Below, in pieces: positions 44,267 to 53,331 of a stretch of DNA of 64,000 nt. The DNA is taken from assembly GCA_009392195.1 (NCBI GenBank), contig VFGY01000016.1, positions 62,001 to 126,000 on the forward strand, read 5' to 3'. Position numbers and translations under genes: made by a program. How positions within the stretch are numbered: position 1 is the stretch's first letter; every line of letters begins with the position of its first letter. This DNA comes from SAR202 cluster bacterium. Lineage in GTDB: Bacteria; Chloroflexota; Dehalococcoidia; Lucifugimonadales; OSU-TB39. A model generated the notes under the pieces. That model searched no databases, had not been told where the DNA came from, and saw only the letters and a list, made by a program, of their open reading frames with translations.

Positions 44267-45802
44267 TTATTTGAGTTTCCAAATAGTCCCTGATGATGTG
44301 TCTTCTAATATAACCCCAGATTTTTCTAGTTCTAATCGGATTTTGTCAGCAATTGCAAATTCTTTTAATTTGCGTGACTTATTTCTTGCTTTAATCAAAA
44401 TACCTATTAAAATTGATTGATCGCCAATTGATTCGTCAAATTGGTTCGATTTGTCAGCAATTGCAAAAGTTTCATTTGTGATCAAATTGGAATTTAATGC
44501 TTCTGATTTAACCATTTCCGCTAGTTCATTTACCCCATTTGACAATAAATGTTTATGTATACTCGAAATTACTGGGATGATGTTTATTTTTGAGGTGTCT
44601 TGTTTTTGATGATCCGATTGAATCTTGAGTCCTAAGATAGAAGATAGTTCTATTAATTTAGATTGAGCTTTAGATACATCTATATTTATTTCTTTACACC
44701 GATTTATCTCTCTGGCTAAATCAAAAAGAGTAGCTATGGCGCGTGGTGTATTAATGTCATTATCCATTTCGAATATGAATCTATCTTCATATTTTTTCGA
44801 ATCCATTATTGATGTTGGGTTGTCAATTAAACTAGGTATACAGGCAGTAGATAGTCTTTCAATACCTTTTTCATGGGATTCTATGTTTTCTTCACTATAT
44901 ACGAGAGGACTACGATAGTATGAGCTTAAGAAAAACAATCTTAGTGCATTGACGCTATGGTTGTTAATCGCTTCTTGCAAGCTAATTATGTTACCAATTG
45001 ACTTACTCATTTTGGTTTCACCTAATCTAAGTAGGCCATTATGCATCCAGAATTTCGCCATAGGATCAACGCCTGTGTATGCTTCTGTTTGGGCTATTTC
45101 ATTTTCATGATGTGGAAAGATTAAATCCTGCCCGCCACCATGGATGTCGATTGAATCACCAAGGTACTTAAGAGACATAGCACTACATTCTATATGCCAA
45201 CCAGGTCTACCTTCTCCCCATGGGCTTGCCCATGACGGTTCACCTGGTTTTTTAGATTTCCATAAGGCGAAATCAATGTCGTCTTCTTTATATTCAGATG
45301 GTTCAATTCTAGCGCCAGCTAATAGCTCTGATATATCTCTATGACTAAGTTTGCCATATGTGGAGAATCTTGAAACTCTAAAATAGACGTCTCCGTTAGA
45401 TTCATAGGCGACGTCAGTTTCTATTAGTTTTTGAATTATTTTGATGATATAAGGTATTTCTTCTGTAGCTTTTGGATATAAGTCAGCTCTTGAAATATTT
45501 AGTAAATCCATTTCGCTTAAATACGTATCTATATTTTTTTGGGCGAGTTCTTTAGTAGTAATTTTGAGGCGAGATGCATTTTCTATCATTTTGTCGTCAA
45601 TATCAGTAAAGTTTTCTATATGTCGGACCGTATACCCCCTATAGAGTAAATATCTTTTTAAAACGTCGAAAATAACACCTCTCATGGCGTGGCCTATATG
45701 AGGAGGAGAATAAGGTGTTATGCCACACACGTACATACTGACTTTTTTATCGGGTGGATCAAAATCTTCAATTTTAGTTGAAAGTGTATTGTAGAATTTC
45801 AT
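44267..45802 (-). CDS. cysS: Cysteinyl-tRNA synthetase
   Basis: A 511-residue class I synthetase. MYVCGITPYSPPHIGHA holds the first zinc Cys and the HIGH motif; the other zinc ligands are in HIECSAM and the HGGGQDLIFPHHENE segment; KMSKSIGN closes the active site. The DALR domain and a C-terminal tail follow. Somewhat longer than the usual 460-480 residues because of an extended C-terminus. The ATG overlaps the ispF stop by four bases. Confidence 0.97.
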   Translation of the reverse strand: MKFYNTLSTKIEDFDPPDKKVSMYVCGITPYSPPHIGHAMRGVIFDVLKRYLLYRGYTVRHIENFTDIDDKMIENASRLKITTKELAQKNIDTYLSEMDLLNISRADLYPKATEEIPYIIKIIQKLIETDVAYESNGDVYFRVSRFSTYGKLSHRDISELLAGARIEPSEYKEDDIDFALWKSKKPGEPSWASPWGEGRPGWHIECSAMSLKYLGDSIDIHGGGQDLIFPHHENEIAQTEAYTGVDPMAKFWMHNGLLRLGETKMSKSIGNIISLQEAINNHSVNALRLFFLSSYYRSPLVYSEENIESHEKGIERLSTACIPSLIDNPTSIMDSKKYEDRFIFEMDNDINTPRAIATLFDLAREINRCKEINIDVSKAQSKLIELSSILGLKIQSDHQKQDTSKINIIPVISSIHKHLLSNGVNELAEMVKSEALNSNLITNETFAIADKSNQFDESIGDQSILIGILIKARNKSRKLKEFAIADKIRLELEKSGVILEDTSSGTIWKLK

Positions 45803-46302
45803 TTGATTTTTTGTACTGTGGCTACTGATAAAGCTGATATTCCTTCACCCTTCCCTATAAAGCCCATGCCATCTGTTGTTTTAGATTTTATACTTATTAA
45901 GTGTGTTGGAATATTCATATTGTTAGATAAACTGTTTTTTATGTTGTTTATAAATTCACTTAACTTTGGTGCTTCTGCGACTATTGTAGTATCAATGAAA
46001 TTTATTTGCCAATTGTGATTATTTATTTCATTTACGACTGTTTTTAGCATTATTTTACTATCAATCCCTTTAATATTTGGGTCTTCTGACGGGAAATATT
46101 TGCCAATATCCCCCAAATTAACCGCACCTAATAAAGCATCAATTATAGAATGAATCAAAACGTCACCATCACTGTGTCCATGTAATCCTTGACCATATGG
46201 TATATGGACACCTCCGAGTATTAAAGGAATTCCGGATTTCAATTTATGTGCATCAAATCCTATACCAGTTCTTAAATTGGAGTTGTTATTATCTGATATC
46301 AT
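45799..46302 (-). CDS. ispF: 2-C-methyl-D-erythritol 2,4-cyclodiphosphate synthase
   Basis: About 167 residues; closes the cyclic diphosphate in the MEP isoprenoid route. The metal site is GIGFDAHKL (Asp and His) plus a second His in GHSDGDVLIHS, followed by GDIGKYFP and the C-terminal KTTDGMGFIGKGEGI. I chose ATG at 46302, giving a 14-base overlap with ispD; a TTG at 46323 is also open but has no better signal. Gene order ispD-ispF-cysS is one overlapping unit. Confidence 0.96.
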   Translation of the reverse strand: MISDNNNSNLRTGIGFDAHKLKSGIPLILGGVHIPYGQGLHGHSDGDVLIHSIIDALLGAVNLGDIGKYFPSEDPNIKGIDSKIMLKTVVNEINNHNWQINFIDTTIVAEAPKLSEFINNIKNSLSNNMNIPTHLISIKSKTTDGMGFIGKGEGISALSVATVQKIK

Positions 46303-46972
46303 TTTCAAAAAAGTATTTGGCAATATTTATGTCATCTACAGTGGTTAATTTAATGTTGTTGAAAGATCCCATAAAAACGTTAACTTGATTACCTAGCTGC
46401 TCTACTAGTGTAGAATCATCGGTTACATCATTATTGATTTGTTTGTATGCCCTTTTGATAATTTCATATTTAAATATTTGAGGGGTTTGTATAGACCATA
46501 ATTTATTTCTAGGTAAAGTATTAAGAACATTGTTTTCTTCGACTTTTTTGATCGTGTCGGTGACTGGTACACCGGCAATAGCACTTCCGCTAGTTTTTGC
46601 AGTTATTAATCCCTGTTGTATCATAGAATTTGTTACAAATGGTCTTGCACCGTCGTGAATAATAACCCATTCCGCGTTTTTGGTTTTTGTAAGACCATTC
46701 TTTACCGAGTCTTGTCTCCTATCTCCACCAATAACAATATTAGTTATTTTATGCCATTTTGTGTCGGAGAAAATCTCCAATACATTTTCGTATAAGTCTT
46801 TAGATACAACTAATATAATCGATTGAATTAAAGGAGAATTATGAAATACACTCACGGTATGAAGAATTAAAGGTCCGTTTTTAAATGGAATCAACATTTT
46901 ATTGATTCCATTCATGCGATGACTTTTGCCAGCGGCTAATATTATTGCAGTAACATTATCAGGGGGATTCAT
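46289..46972 (-). CDS. ispD: 2-C-methyl-D-erythritol 4-phosphate cytidylyltransferase
   Basis: A nucleotidyltransferase of about 227 residues that makes CDP-methylerythritol. Features are AIILAAGKSHRMNGINKML, the VIHDGARPFV motif, the substrate Thr/Lys segment VTDTIKKV and the closing SLWSIQTPQIFKY and DDSTLVEQLG. I place the start at ATG 46972 (MNPPDN) by family alignment; the frame extends to an ATG at 47038, which would approach the divergent gene at 47054. Neither start has a strong Shine-Dalgarno. IspE is not in the window. Confidence 0.94.
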   Translation of the reverse strand: MNPPDNVTAIILAAGKSHRMNGINKMLIPFKNGPLILHTVSVFHNSPLIQSIILVVSKDLYENVLEIFSDTKWHKITNIVIGGDRRQDSVKNGLTKTKNAEWVIIHDGARPFVTNSMIQQGLITAKTSGSAIAGVPVTDTIKKVEENNVLNTLPRNKLWSIQTPQIFKYEIIKRAYKQINNDVTDDSTLVEQLGNQVNVFMGSFNNIKLTTVDDINIAKYFFENDIR

Positions 46973-47053
46973 TTTCTGTTTATATTGAATAACGTATGTT
47001 AATGAGAACGGTACAAGTATACTACATGGGTTAAACATAATACTAACTTCAAC

Positions 47054-48217
47054 ATGATTACTAATATATTAAAAAGAATAGGATTCGATTTAATAACTGT
47101 GCCGTTCGTCATAATTTTGTTAGCGATAATATTCCTTGATACAAAGGCAATTTACAGATCTACTTTCTTAATAACTGAATTGTTGCCAGGAGTTTCGGTG
47201 CCATTCTTGGATACTTTTCTTGATGTTCCTATTAAGCAGGCATTGGAACTAGAAGACGGTAATAAAGTTATAGAAGCAGATTTATATATGCCAAATCGGA
47301 AACATGATGCTCCTGCATTTATATTTTTCCTTGGAGTTTCTCCGGCTGATAGAGGTTCTGACCCAAGGGTTGAAAGCCTTGCAAACGCTTTGGCCAGTTT
47401 AGGAATTGCTGTTTTGGTACCATGGTTGGAGACGCAGGAAAAACAAGTAGTTGTAAAAGATGATATCGAATCCTTGATATATTTATTTCAATATCTGTCA
47501 GATATGGATGAAATTGATGGTACTAAGATTGGTATGGGAGGGATTTGTACTGGAGCCTCGATGGTAGCGGTGGCTGCGAGTGACGATCGTATTAACGATA
47601 ATGTCAAATTCTTGAATTTATTTGCCGGATATTATGATGCTTTTGATTTTATGGAATCAGTTTTAACTGAAAAGAGATTTTATGATGGAAGACTTCAATA
47701 TTGGAAACCAGATTATCTTACAAAAAAAGTAGTTTTGAGGCAACTGATTGAATCGATTTCTAATAACCAAGATAAGGACTACCTAATGCCATTAATTTTA
47801 AACGAAGATATCAATATTCAAAGTGAAGCATTAATTACTGATGAGGCGAAAATTATTTACCGATTAATATCTGGAGCCTATAAGAGTGATATACAAGGTT
47901 TATTTGATCAATTACCATACGAAACTATATCTTATTTGCAGGATATTTCTCCAAGTAAATTTACCAAAGGATTGAAAACTAACGTTTTGATAATGCATGA
48001 TCGAAATGATAGATTGGTGCCTGTTGAAGAATCCATGAGATTTCGAAATAGCTTAAAGCCTTTAGGGGAAATTTATTATACCGAATTTTCGTCGTTTCAA
48101 AATCAAATACAAGTACACGTAGATAAAGATTCGAAAAATATTTCAATTATAGATTACGTAAAAGAATCACTAAAATTGCTGGCGCATCTGTATGAAGCTA
48201 TGAAACAAGTTTCTTGA
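47054..48217 (+). CDS. Membrane-anchored alpha/beta hydrolase with Cys nucleophile
   Basis: A 387-residue protein with an N-terminal helix (about 12-30) and a dienelactone-hydrolase-like alpha/beta fold. The nucleophile elbow is GGICTG with Cys165 in place of Ser; the acid is probably Asp319 in HDRNDRLVP and the base His355 in QVHVD. A Cys-Asp-His triad is known for dienelactone hydrolase. EADLYMPNRKHDAPAFIFFLG is the start of the core sheet. A helical cap insert at about 200-300 is longer than in DLH. Substrate unknown. The ATG lacks a strong Shine-Dalgarno. Confidence 0.75.
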   Translation: MITNILKRIGFDLITVPFVIILLAIIFLDTKAIYRSTFLITELLPGVSVPFLDTFLDVPIKQALELEDGNKVIEADLYMPNRKHDAPAFIFFLGVSPADRGSDPRVESLANALASLGIAVLVPWLETQEKQVVVKDDIESLIYLFQYLSDMDEIDGTKIGMGGICTGASMVAVAASDDRINDNVKFLNLFAGYYDAFDFMESVLTEKRFYDGRLQYWKPDYLTKKVVLRQLIESISNNQDKDYLMPLILNEDINIQSEALITDEAKIIYRLISGAYKSDIQGLFDQLPYETISYLQDISPSKFTKGLKTNVLIMHDRNDRLVPVEESMRFRNSLKPLGEIYYTEFSSFQNQIQVHVDKDSKNISIIDYVKESLKLLAHLYEAMKQVS

Positions 48218-48284
48218 TTTTCAATAAGATTGTTTTGTTGTAAACTTGGATTCTAAGGTTTTTATTGGAGTCAAAAATAATTAA

Positions 48285-48770
48285 ATGGCAAACAATTATT
48301 GGATGATCGTTCAAACAGAAGAAAATTACAAAATAACTTCTGATAGGGGATTTGATTTAGTAGGATTGACAAAAAGACAACGCAAGCGTGCGCAACGGAT
48401 GGAGCCTGAAGACCGCTTACTGTTTTATATTTCAGGATCAAGAAAATGGGCAGCTAGCGCTTATGTTGAATCAGAATGTTTTGAAGATGAAGAAATAATA
48501 TGGGAATCTATAGGCACTCGCAACGAGATATACCCATATAGAGCAAAGATAAGAAAAGGTATTGCTCTTAAACCTGATAAATACATTAATGGTTTGGAAC
48601 TAGGGCCAACTCTTGAATACACAAAAAGATGGTCTCCAAAGTTATGGTATTTAGCTTTTGTCGATACGATACATTTATTGCCTCAAAGAGATTTTAATTT
48701 GATTGAAAATGAAATGAGAAGAACTTTGAAAAAAAAGTTGGTTGAAGTTAAGGCTGAAAATGACTCATAA
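48285..48770 (+). CDS. EVE-domain protein
   Basis: A 161-residue protein of the EVE/PUA-like fold, which is linked to modified bases in RNA or DNA. It begins NNYWMIVQTEENYKIT, has GDRLLFYISG-like EDRLLFYISGSRKWAASA in the middle, and ends RSWP-like RWSPKLWYLAFVDTIHLLP, all typical of the family. The aromatic residues for base recognition (Trp6, Tyr) look present. No partner enzyme is adjacent. Confidence 0.8.
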   Translation: MANNYWMIVQTEENYKITSDRGFDLVGLTKRQRKRAQRMEPEDRLLFYISGSRKWAASAYVESECFEDEEIIWESIGTRNEIYPYRAKIRKGIALKPDKYINGLELGPTLEYTKRWSPKLWYLAFVDTIHLLPQRDFNLIENEMRRTLKKKLVEVKAENDS

Positions 48771-48818
48771 CCGGAAAGAAATAAATTTACACAGTTAAAT
48801 TTCTATGGTGCTCAATAA

Positions 48819-49382
48819 ATGAGAAATATGTTAAAACAAGCATTTAATGTTGCTTTATTAAAATCTTCTCCTACTGAAAGGATAGTTAATGATCCTGATT
48901 CGATATTACACTCAACAGGTATAGTTTTATTGGTTGGAATCTCTTTTACATTAGGTCTCTCTGGTATTTTTAATCCGACATATACCGAAGGTCAATCTTG
49001 GGACGGTTTAAGCGAAAGGCTAATAGCTTTGTGGATAATTATAATAACTACTTTGGTAGGTTGGATTTTATGGTCAGGGTCTGTTTATCTTTTTGCTTCG
49101 AAATTTTTAGGTAGTGGAGCCCATTTTAAATTAATTATGAGATCACTTGGCATATGTTATTTGCCGGGTATTTTATTGGTATTCATAAAAAATCCATATA
49201 ATGAAAATCTCCCAGTTGGTCCCATTTTATTCGGTATTGGAATGCTATGGATATTGGTGTCGGCTATTAAGATTAACCTGAAAATACAGGATATAGATTG
49301 GATTGGTGGTGTACTTTCAATTGTTCCTGGTTGGTTTCTGGCAGGATTGATATTCAACCTCTTGATGAGTTGGTTTACCTGA
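48819..49382 (+). CDS. YIP1-like five-helix membrane protein
   Basis: A 187-residue integral membrane protein with about five helices (residues about 33-52, 70-95, 110-125, 133-152 and 162-184). A hydrophilic N-terminus with ALLKSSPTERIVNDPDS precedes them. Pattern and helix layout resemble the Yip1/DUF1282-type family, in which function is unknown. 48 bases after the EVE gene and 24 before the exonuclease gene, so it may be co-transcribed. Confidence 0.6.
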   Translation: MRNMLKQAFNVALLKSSPTERIVNDPDSILHSTGIVLLVGISFTLGLSGIFNPTYTEGQSWDGLSERLIALWIIIITTLVGWILWSGSVYLFASKFLGSGAHFKLIMRSLGICYLPGILLVFIKNPYNENLPVGPILFGIGMLWILVSAIKINLKIQDIDWIGGVLSIVPGWFLAGLIFNLLMSWFT

Positions 49383-49406
49383 TATTTATTTCATGATGAG
49401 TTAGGT

Positions 49407-50183
49407 ATGCATAATATTATTCTGAATAGACCTTTAATTTTTCTTGATTTTGAAACCACCGGGCTCGATGTAGATTTTGACAGAATAGTAGAGTTTACAA
49501 CGCTTAAAGTTTATCCTGATGGTTCTAACGAAATAAAAAGTGAAATGTTGAATCCGGGTATTTCTATTCCACCAATAGCGACAAGAATTCACGGTATATC
49601 TGATCAAGATGTTAGAGATAAACCGAAGTTTATCGGCTATGCTAAATCTTTGTATGATTTTTTTTCTAATTGTGATATTGCAGGCTACAATGTTAAAAGA
49701 TACGACGTGCCTCTTATGAAGAATGAATTTAAACGAGTTGGTATTGATTTCAATATTGATTCACATACCATAATTGACTCGATGGTGATTTTTCACTCAA
49801 TGGAACCTTTGGAGCGCCCTAGAGATTTGGCGGCTGCTTACAAAAAATATTGTGGAAAAGAATTAATAGGAGCGCATAGTTCTAAAATTGATGTAGAGGC
49901 AACCATGGAAGTCCTTGATGCACAAATAAAATATTACCCGCATTTATCTAATACTGTAGAAGGAATTAATAAGTTTTTTAGTGGAAAATTACCAAATTGG
50001 ATAGATGACGAAGGTAAATTGATAACGACGGAAAAAGGAGTGGTTTTTGGGTTTGGCAAATATAGGGGGCAATTAATTTCTGAAGTTATAAAAGAGCAAG
50101 GGGACTATATCAGTTGGATTTTAGAATCAGATTTTTCATCTGAAGTAAAACAATATCTTGTAAAGCATTTACACCAAGCCTGA
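49407..50183 (+). CDS. DEDDh exonuclease (DnaQ-like) fused to a DUF3820-like domain
   Basis: A 258-residue protein. The N-terminal exonuclease has LDFETTGLD (Asp and Glu), IATRIHGISDQDV, GYNVKRYDVPLM (Asp) and GAHSSKIDVEAT (His and last Asp), the four acidic residues plus His of proofreading-type 3'-5' exonucleases. The C-terminal 50 residues, VVFGFGKYRGQLISEV followed by YISWIL, match the small DUF3820-like module seen attached to some such nucleases. Probably a DNA or RNA 3' exonuclease rather than the polymerase III epsilon subunit itself. Confidence 0.85.
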   Translation: MHNIILNRPLIFLDFETTGLDVDFDRIVEFTTLKVYPDGSNEIKSEMLNPGISIPPIATRIHGISDQDVRDKPKFIGYAKSLYDFFSNCDIAGYNVKRYDVPLMKNEFKRVGIDFNIDSHTIIDSMVIFHSMEPLERPRDLAAAYKKYCGKELIGAHSSKIDVEATMEVLDAQIKYYPHLSNTVEGINKFFSGKLPNWIDDEGKLITTEKGVVFGFGKYRGQLISEVIKEQGDYISWILESDFSSEVKQYLVKHLHQA

Positions 50184-50264
50184 GCTATCCCAAATTGATT
50201 CCCGTCCAAATGAGATAGCTCTTTCAGTTGGTTATTAGAGAGTTGATTTTGAGTATTTTTGGGC

Positions 50265-51266
50265 CTATCTGCTAGCGGCTCCGCAAACAGTCTCAATAAT
50301 CATTCTAGTGGACATGTAAGGGTCGACATTAGCATTTGGCCTGCGGTCTTCTATATACCCTTTTTTGTCCCGTGCAACTTGCCATGGTATTCTAATTGAA
50401 GCACCTCTGTCTGAAACTCCATAAGAAAAATCTTTGTAACTTGCTGTCTCGTGTAATCCAGTTAATCTATCTTCAATTCCTGCTCCGTATGCAGCAATAT
50501 GTTCTGTAGTTTTTGTACCCAAAGCTTCAGCAGCAGCAATACATGCATCGTAATTTTCTCTCATCTCGTTAGTGGAGAAATTGGTGTGGGCACCAGCGCC
50601 ATTCCAATCTCCCTGTACTGGTTTAGCGGCTAGGGAAACAGTTACTCCATAATTTTCAGATATTCTAGATAGTAACCACCGAGCAATCCATAACTCATCA
50701 GCGACTTGAGGTGCTGCAACGGGACCAATTTGAAACTCCCATTGTCCTGGCATAACTTCAGCATTTATACCTGCGATATGTAAACCTGCTTCAATACATG
50801 CATCCATATGTTCTTCTACTATATCTCTTCCGAAAATAACGTCTGAACCTACGGCACAATAATAATCACCTTGAGGGGCTGGAAATCCACCTTCTGGCCA
50901 CCCTAAAGGAGCGTTGCCATCAAAAAACGTATATTCCTGTTCGATTCCAAACCATGTGTCGTATTTACTGTATGTATTAGATGCAGCTTCGCAAGCTGCT
51001 CTCGTGTTACTTGGGTGTGGACTCATATCAGGTAATAGTGTTTCATTCATTACAATTACATTATTTCCACCTCGGATAGGGTCTGCTACCGTCAATACCG
51101 GGTTTAATACGACGTCAGAACTGTCTCCTTCAGCTTGTTGAGTACTAGAGCCATCAAATCCCCAAATAGGAGGTGTATCACCATCTGCAATAACTTTTGT
51201 TTTAGATCTTAAATGAGCTGACGGAGTATTACCGTCTAGCCATAAATATTCTGCTTTATATACCAC
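50265..51266 (-). CDS. glnII: Glutamine synthetase, type II (eukaryote-like)
   Basis: A 333-residue GSII, much shorter than GSI (about 470). It joins glutamate and ammonia using ATP. Diagnostic segments are YLWLDGNTP, WGFDGSSTQQAEG, FGIEQEYTFF, NAEVMPGQWEFQIGP, NGAGAHTNFST, ASIRIPW and EDRRPNANVDPY. GSII is an enzyme of eukaryotes and a minority of bacteria. There is no adenylylation Tyr loop, so regulation should differ from GSI. The start is GTG with GGAGGG upstream. Position between an exonuclease and a family-10-like gene gives no further hint. Confidence 0.96.
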   Translation of the reverse strand: MVYKAEYLWLDGNTPSAHLRSKTKVIADGDTPPIWGFDGSSTQQAEGDSSDVVLNPVLTVADPIRGGNNVIVMNETLLPDMSPHPSNTRAACEAASNTYSKYDTWFGIEQEYTFFDGNAPLGWPEGGFPAPQGDYYCAVGSDVIFGRDIVEEHMDACIEAGLHIAGINAEVMPGQWEFQIGPVAAPQVADELWIARWLLSRISENYGVTVSLAAKPVQGDWNGAGAHTNFSTNEMRENYDACIAAAEALGTKTTEHIAAYGAGIEDRLTGLHETASYKDFSYGVSDRGASIRIPWQVARDKKGYIEDRRPNANVDPYMSTRMIIETVCGAASR

Positions 51267-51354
51267 TTTTTCCCTCCATTTAATTTAAAATCCCATAATA
51301 ACATGTATGAAAAGTTGATTTTCGTAAGAAATATTAAAATTTTATTACATGTTA

Positions 51355-52536
51355 TTAGGTTTTATCGTCGCTATTGATAATCCAGTCCGAATTAGCAAGT
51401 GGACCAGGATTATCATATCTGAATGTGCTGTAAACTAGTCCAGAAACGCTTGGATGATTTAACAATTCCGATTCTTCTTCTGAAAAAAATGGATCCCATT
51501 GACGTGCAATATAAAGTTTGGTTTTTGAATTTTTGATATGCTTGGAATATTCATGTATATGATCAATTAATGGTGGCATATTATAGCCATCTAAATAGTT
51601 TTGTTTATATCCATATCCTCTATGCATTGGCCATAATTGATGCCATATTGAAGGGCATTGAGAAGAATTTTGATTGATGATTAATTCATCAATCAAAGAT
51701 TCTTTAATCCAGGTGGGATAGTCAATTGTGGCATTTCCGAGTGGAGGACCAATAACATTCCCTCTAGCACAGCCGACCGATAATTCTAGGTTTTTCGATT
51801 TGGTAGCCGCTCTCAATTCTTTTAGAAATAATGTTATATATTCTCCTAAAAGATCATGCCAAAGGTTCAAGTCGAAATTTTCACTGAGTATGTCGCGCCC
51901 ATACCGATTTAGGTAATCTTCCCTTATGGGTTCGTTAAACCCAAAAAAATCTGCATGTTCTGGTGGTTTTGCTTCTGTTCTAAAACAAAGGAATATCCCA
52001 TCAAAATCGTATCCTTCAAGAATTGACATGAATTTGTCAATTAAATATTTTCGAGCTTCAGGATACGCTAGGCACAATACTCCCCATTGTCGAGTTTCTC
52101 TGTTTCTATCACTTAAAACAAATTGTGGGTTTTCTTTAGTAAAATAACTTTGCCATGCAAAATGTTGGCCATGCATAGCATTGTGATGGCTTTTTGCTCG
52201 TATTTTTGCTGGAGCTAAAGGCCACCCTTCACCAAAAATACTCACGTATGCGTGTGCTTTTAATCCCAATTGGTGAGCCATTTGTGGTAGCACTTCGAAG
52301 TCATCCCAATCCATTTCATTATTTAATTTTTTGACTGCTTTGCGGTAGTTTTTCGCGTATCGGTAACTGCCAAATCTAGATGTCCTACCTTGTCGCCAAT
52401 GCACTGATGATATCCCTAAATCATTCTTCCAAATTTGCATTCTTTTGTATAACAAATCGGGGTTATTTAAGAGCCCTTCACCCTCACCAAAAGTCAAATG
52501 GTCGCCCCATGATGCACTAGCTATATTATTAGGCAT
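51355..52536 (-). CDS. Family 10-like (GHL10-type) TIM-barrel protein
   Basis: About 393 residues. TIM-barrel strand ends include LGLKAHAYVSIFG, YDFDGIFLCFRTE, LELSVGCARG, IDELIINQN, LYIARQWDPF and VSGLVYSTFR. This resembles the glycosidase-like protein at 15851-17362 but without its C-terminal beta domain. Acidic residues at the ends of strands 4 and 6 could be catalytic, but no known GH family is assigned. No signal peptide. Start at ATG 52536 has AAAGGA five bases upstream, better than the ATG 15 bases earlier. It is 18 bases after tatD in the SUF-tail gene group. Confidence 0.65.
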   Translation of the reverse strand: MPNNIASASWGDHLTFGEGEGLLNNPDLLYKRMQIWKNDLGISSVHWRQGRTSRFGSYRYAKNYRKAVKKLNNEMDWDDFEVLPQMAHQLGLKAHAYVSIFGEGWPLAPAKIRAKSHHNAMHGQHFAWQSYFTKENPQFVLSDRNRETRQWGVLCLAYPEARKYLIDKFMSILEGYDFDGIFLCFRTEAKPPEHADFFGFNEPIREDYLNRYGRDILSENFDLNLWHDLLGEYITLFLKELRAATKSKNLELSVGCARGNVIGPPLGNATIDYPTWIKESLIDELIINQNSSQCPSIWHQLWPMHRGYGYKQNYLDGYNMPPLIDHIHEYSKHIKNSKTKLYIARQWDPFFSEEESELLNHPSVSGLVYSTFRYDNPGPLANSDWIINSDDKT

Positions 52537-52554
52537 TTGTAGTCCTTTCAATAA

Positions 52555-53331
52555 TTATGTTTTTAATTGTGGGATAAGTTCTAAAATATTATTGTAAGTG
52601 GTGGCTTTAACTTCATCATAGTCCACATTATGAAGCTCGCTTATTTTAATAGCTATGTCTTTGACATGCCTAGGTTCTGTCCAATTTTCGCGCTTTGATT
52701 TGAAAGGCTGGGGTGCACTGTCGCTTTCTAGAAGTAGATGGTCTAGTGATATGGTTGATACGACTTTCTGTAATTTTTCTAATCTTGTTAATGGCCTAGC
52801 TAACGATATGAAAAATCCCATATCTATAACTTTTTTAGCCAATGACTCATCACCTTGGAAGTAATGCATAGCTCCACCTACCTCGAAAGCTTGTTCTTCC
52901 CTTAATATCCTTAATGTTTCATTATCTGCTTCACGGCTATGAAATATGATTGGTAATTTTAAGGTTTTAGCCATTCGTATTTGCAATCTAAAAGCATTAT
53001 ATTGCCATTCTCTATCAGGCATTCCATCCATAAAATCTAAACCTATTTCACTGACTACTATCACTTTTTTATTTGAATTGGTGATTTCAGCCAATTCACT
53101 GACTGTTTTTTCTGTCACTGGTGATTCAATATCCATAGGATGAATTCCAATACCGCAAAACAATTGGTCAAATGTTTTGGTCATATATGCACACTGCTTT
53201 GAAATTTCTAATGTGGTACCCGCAATAATTATTTTTGAAACTTCAGATTGAAGTGACCTATTTAAAATATTTTGTATTTCTGTGATATCGAATTCATTGA
53301 TGTGGGAATGGCAGTCAATCAGGTGACTCAT
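52555..53331 (-). CDS. tatD: TatD family metal-dependent hydrolase
   Basis: A 258-residue TatD-type nuclease. Metal ligands are in IDCHSHI, VSEIGLDFM, IIFHSREA, AMHYFQG and LLESDSAP; these are complete. TatD proteins are 3'-5' exonucleases with DNA-repair or degradation roles. The ATG overlaps the sufU2 stop by four bases (ATGA), so it is expressed with the SUF operon, an odd location for a nuclease. Confidence 0.9.
   Translation of the reverse strand: MSHLIDCHSHINEFDITEIQNILNRSLQSEVSKIIIAGTTLEISKQCAYMTKTFDQLFCGIGIHPMDIESPVTEKTVSELAEITNSNKKVIVVSEIGLDFMDGMPDREWQYNAFRLQIRMAKTLKLPIIFHSREADNETLRILREEQAFEVGGAMHYFQGDESLAKKVIDMGFFISLARPLTRLEKLQKVVSTISLDHLLLESDSAPQPFKSKRENWTEPRHVKDIAIKISELHNVDYDEVKATTYNNILELIPQLKT

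Noticed and set aside
46185-46205. ACCATATGGT palindrome resembling an operator
   Set aside because: It lies inside the ispF coding region and encodes conserved residues.
50184-50220. GAGCTATC/GATAGCTC inverted repeat between the exonuclease and glnII genes
   Set aside because: Eight pairs with a loop of 24 bases and no U-run on either strand; too weak to call a terminator.
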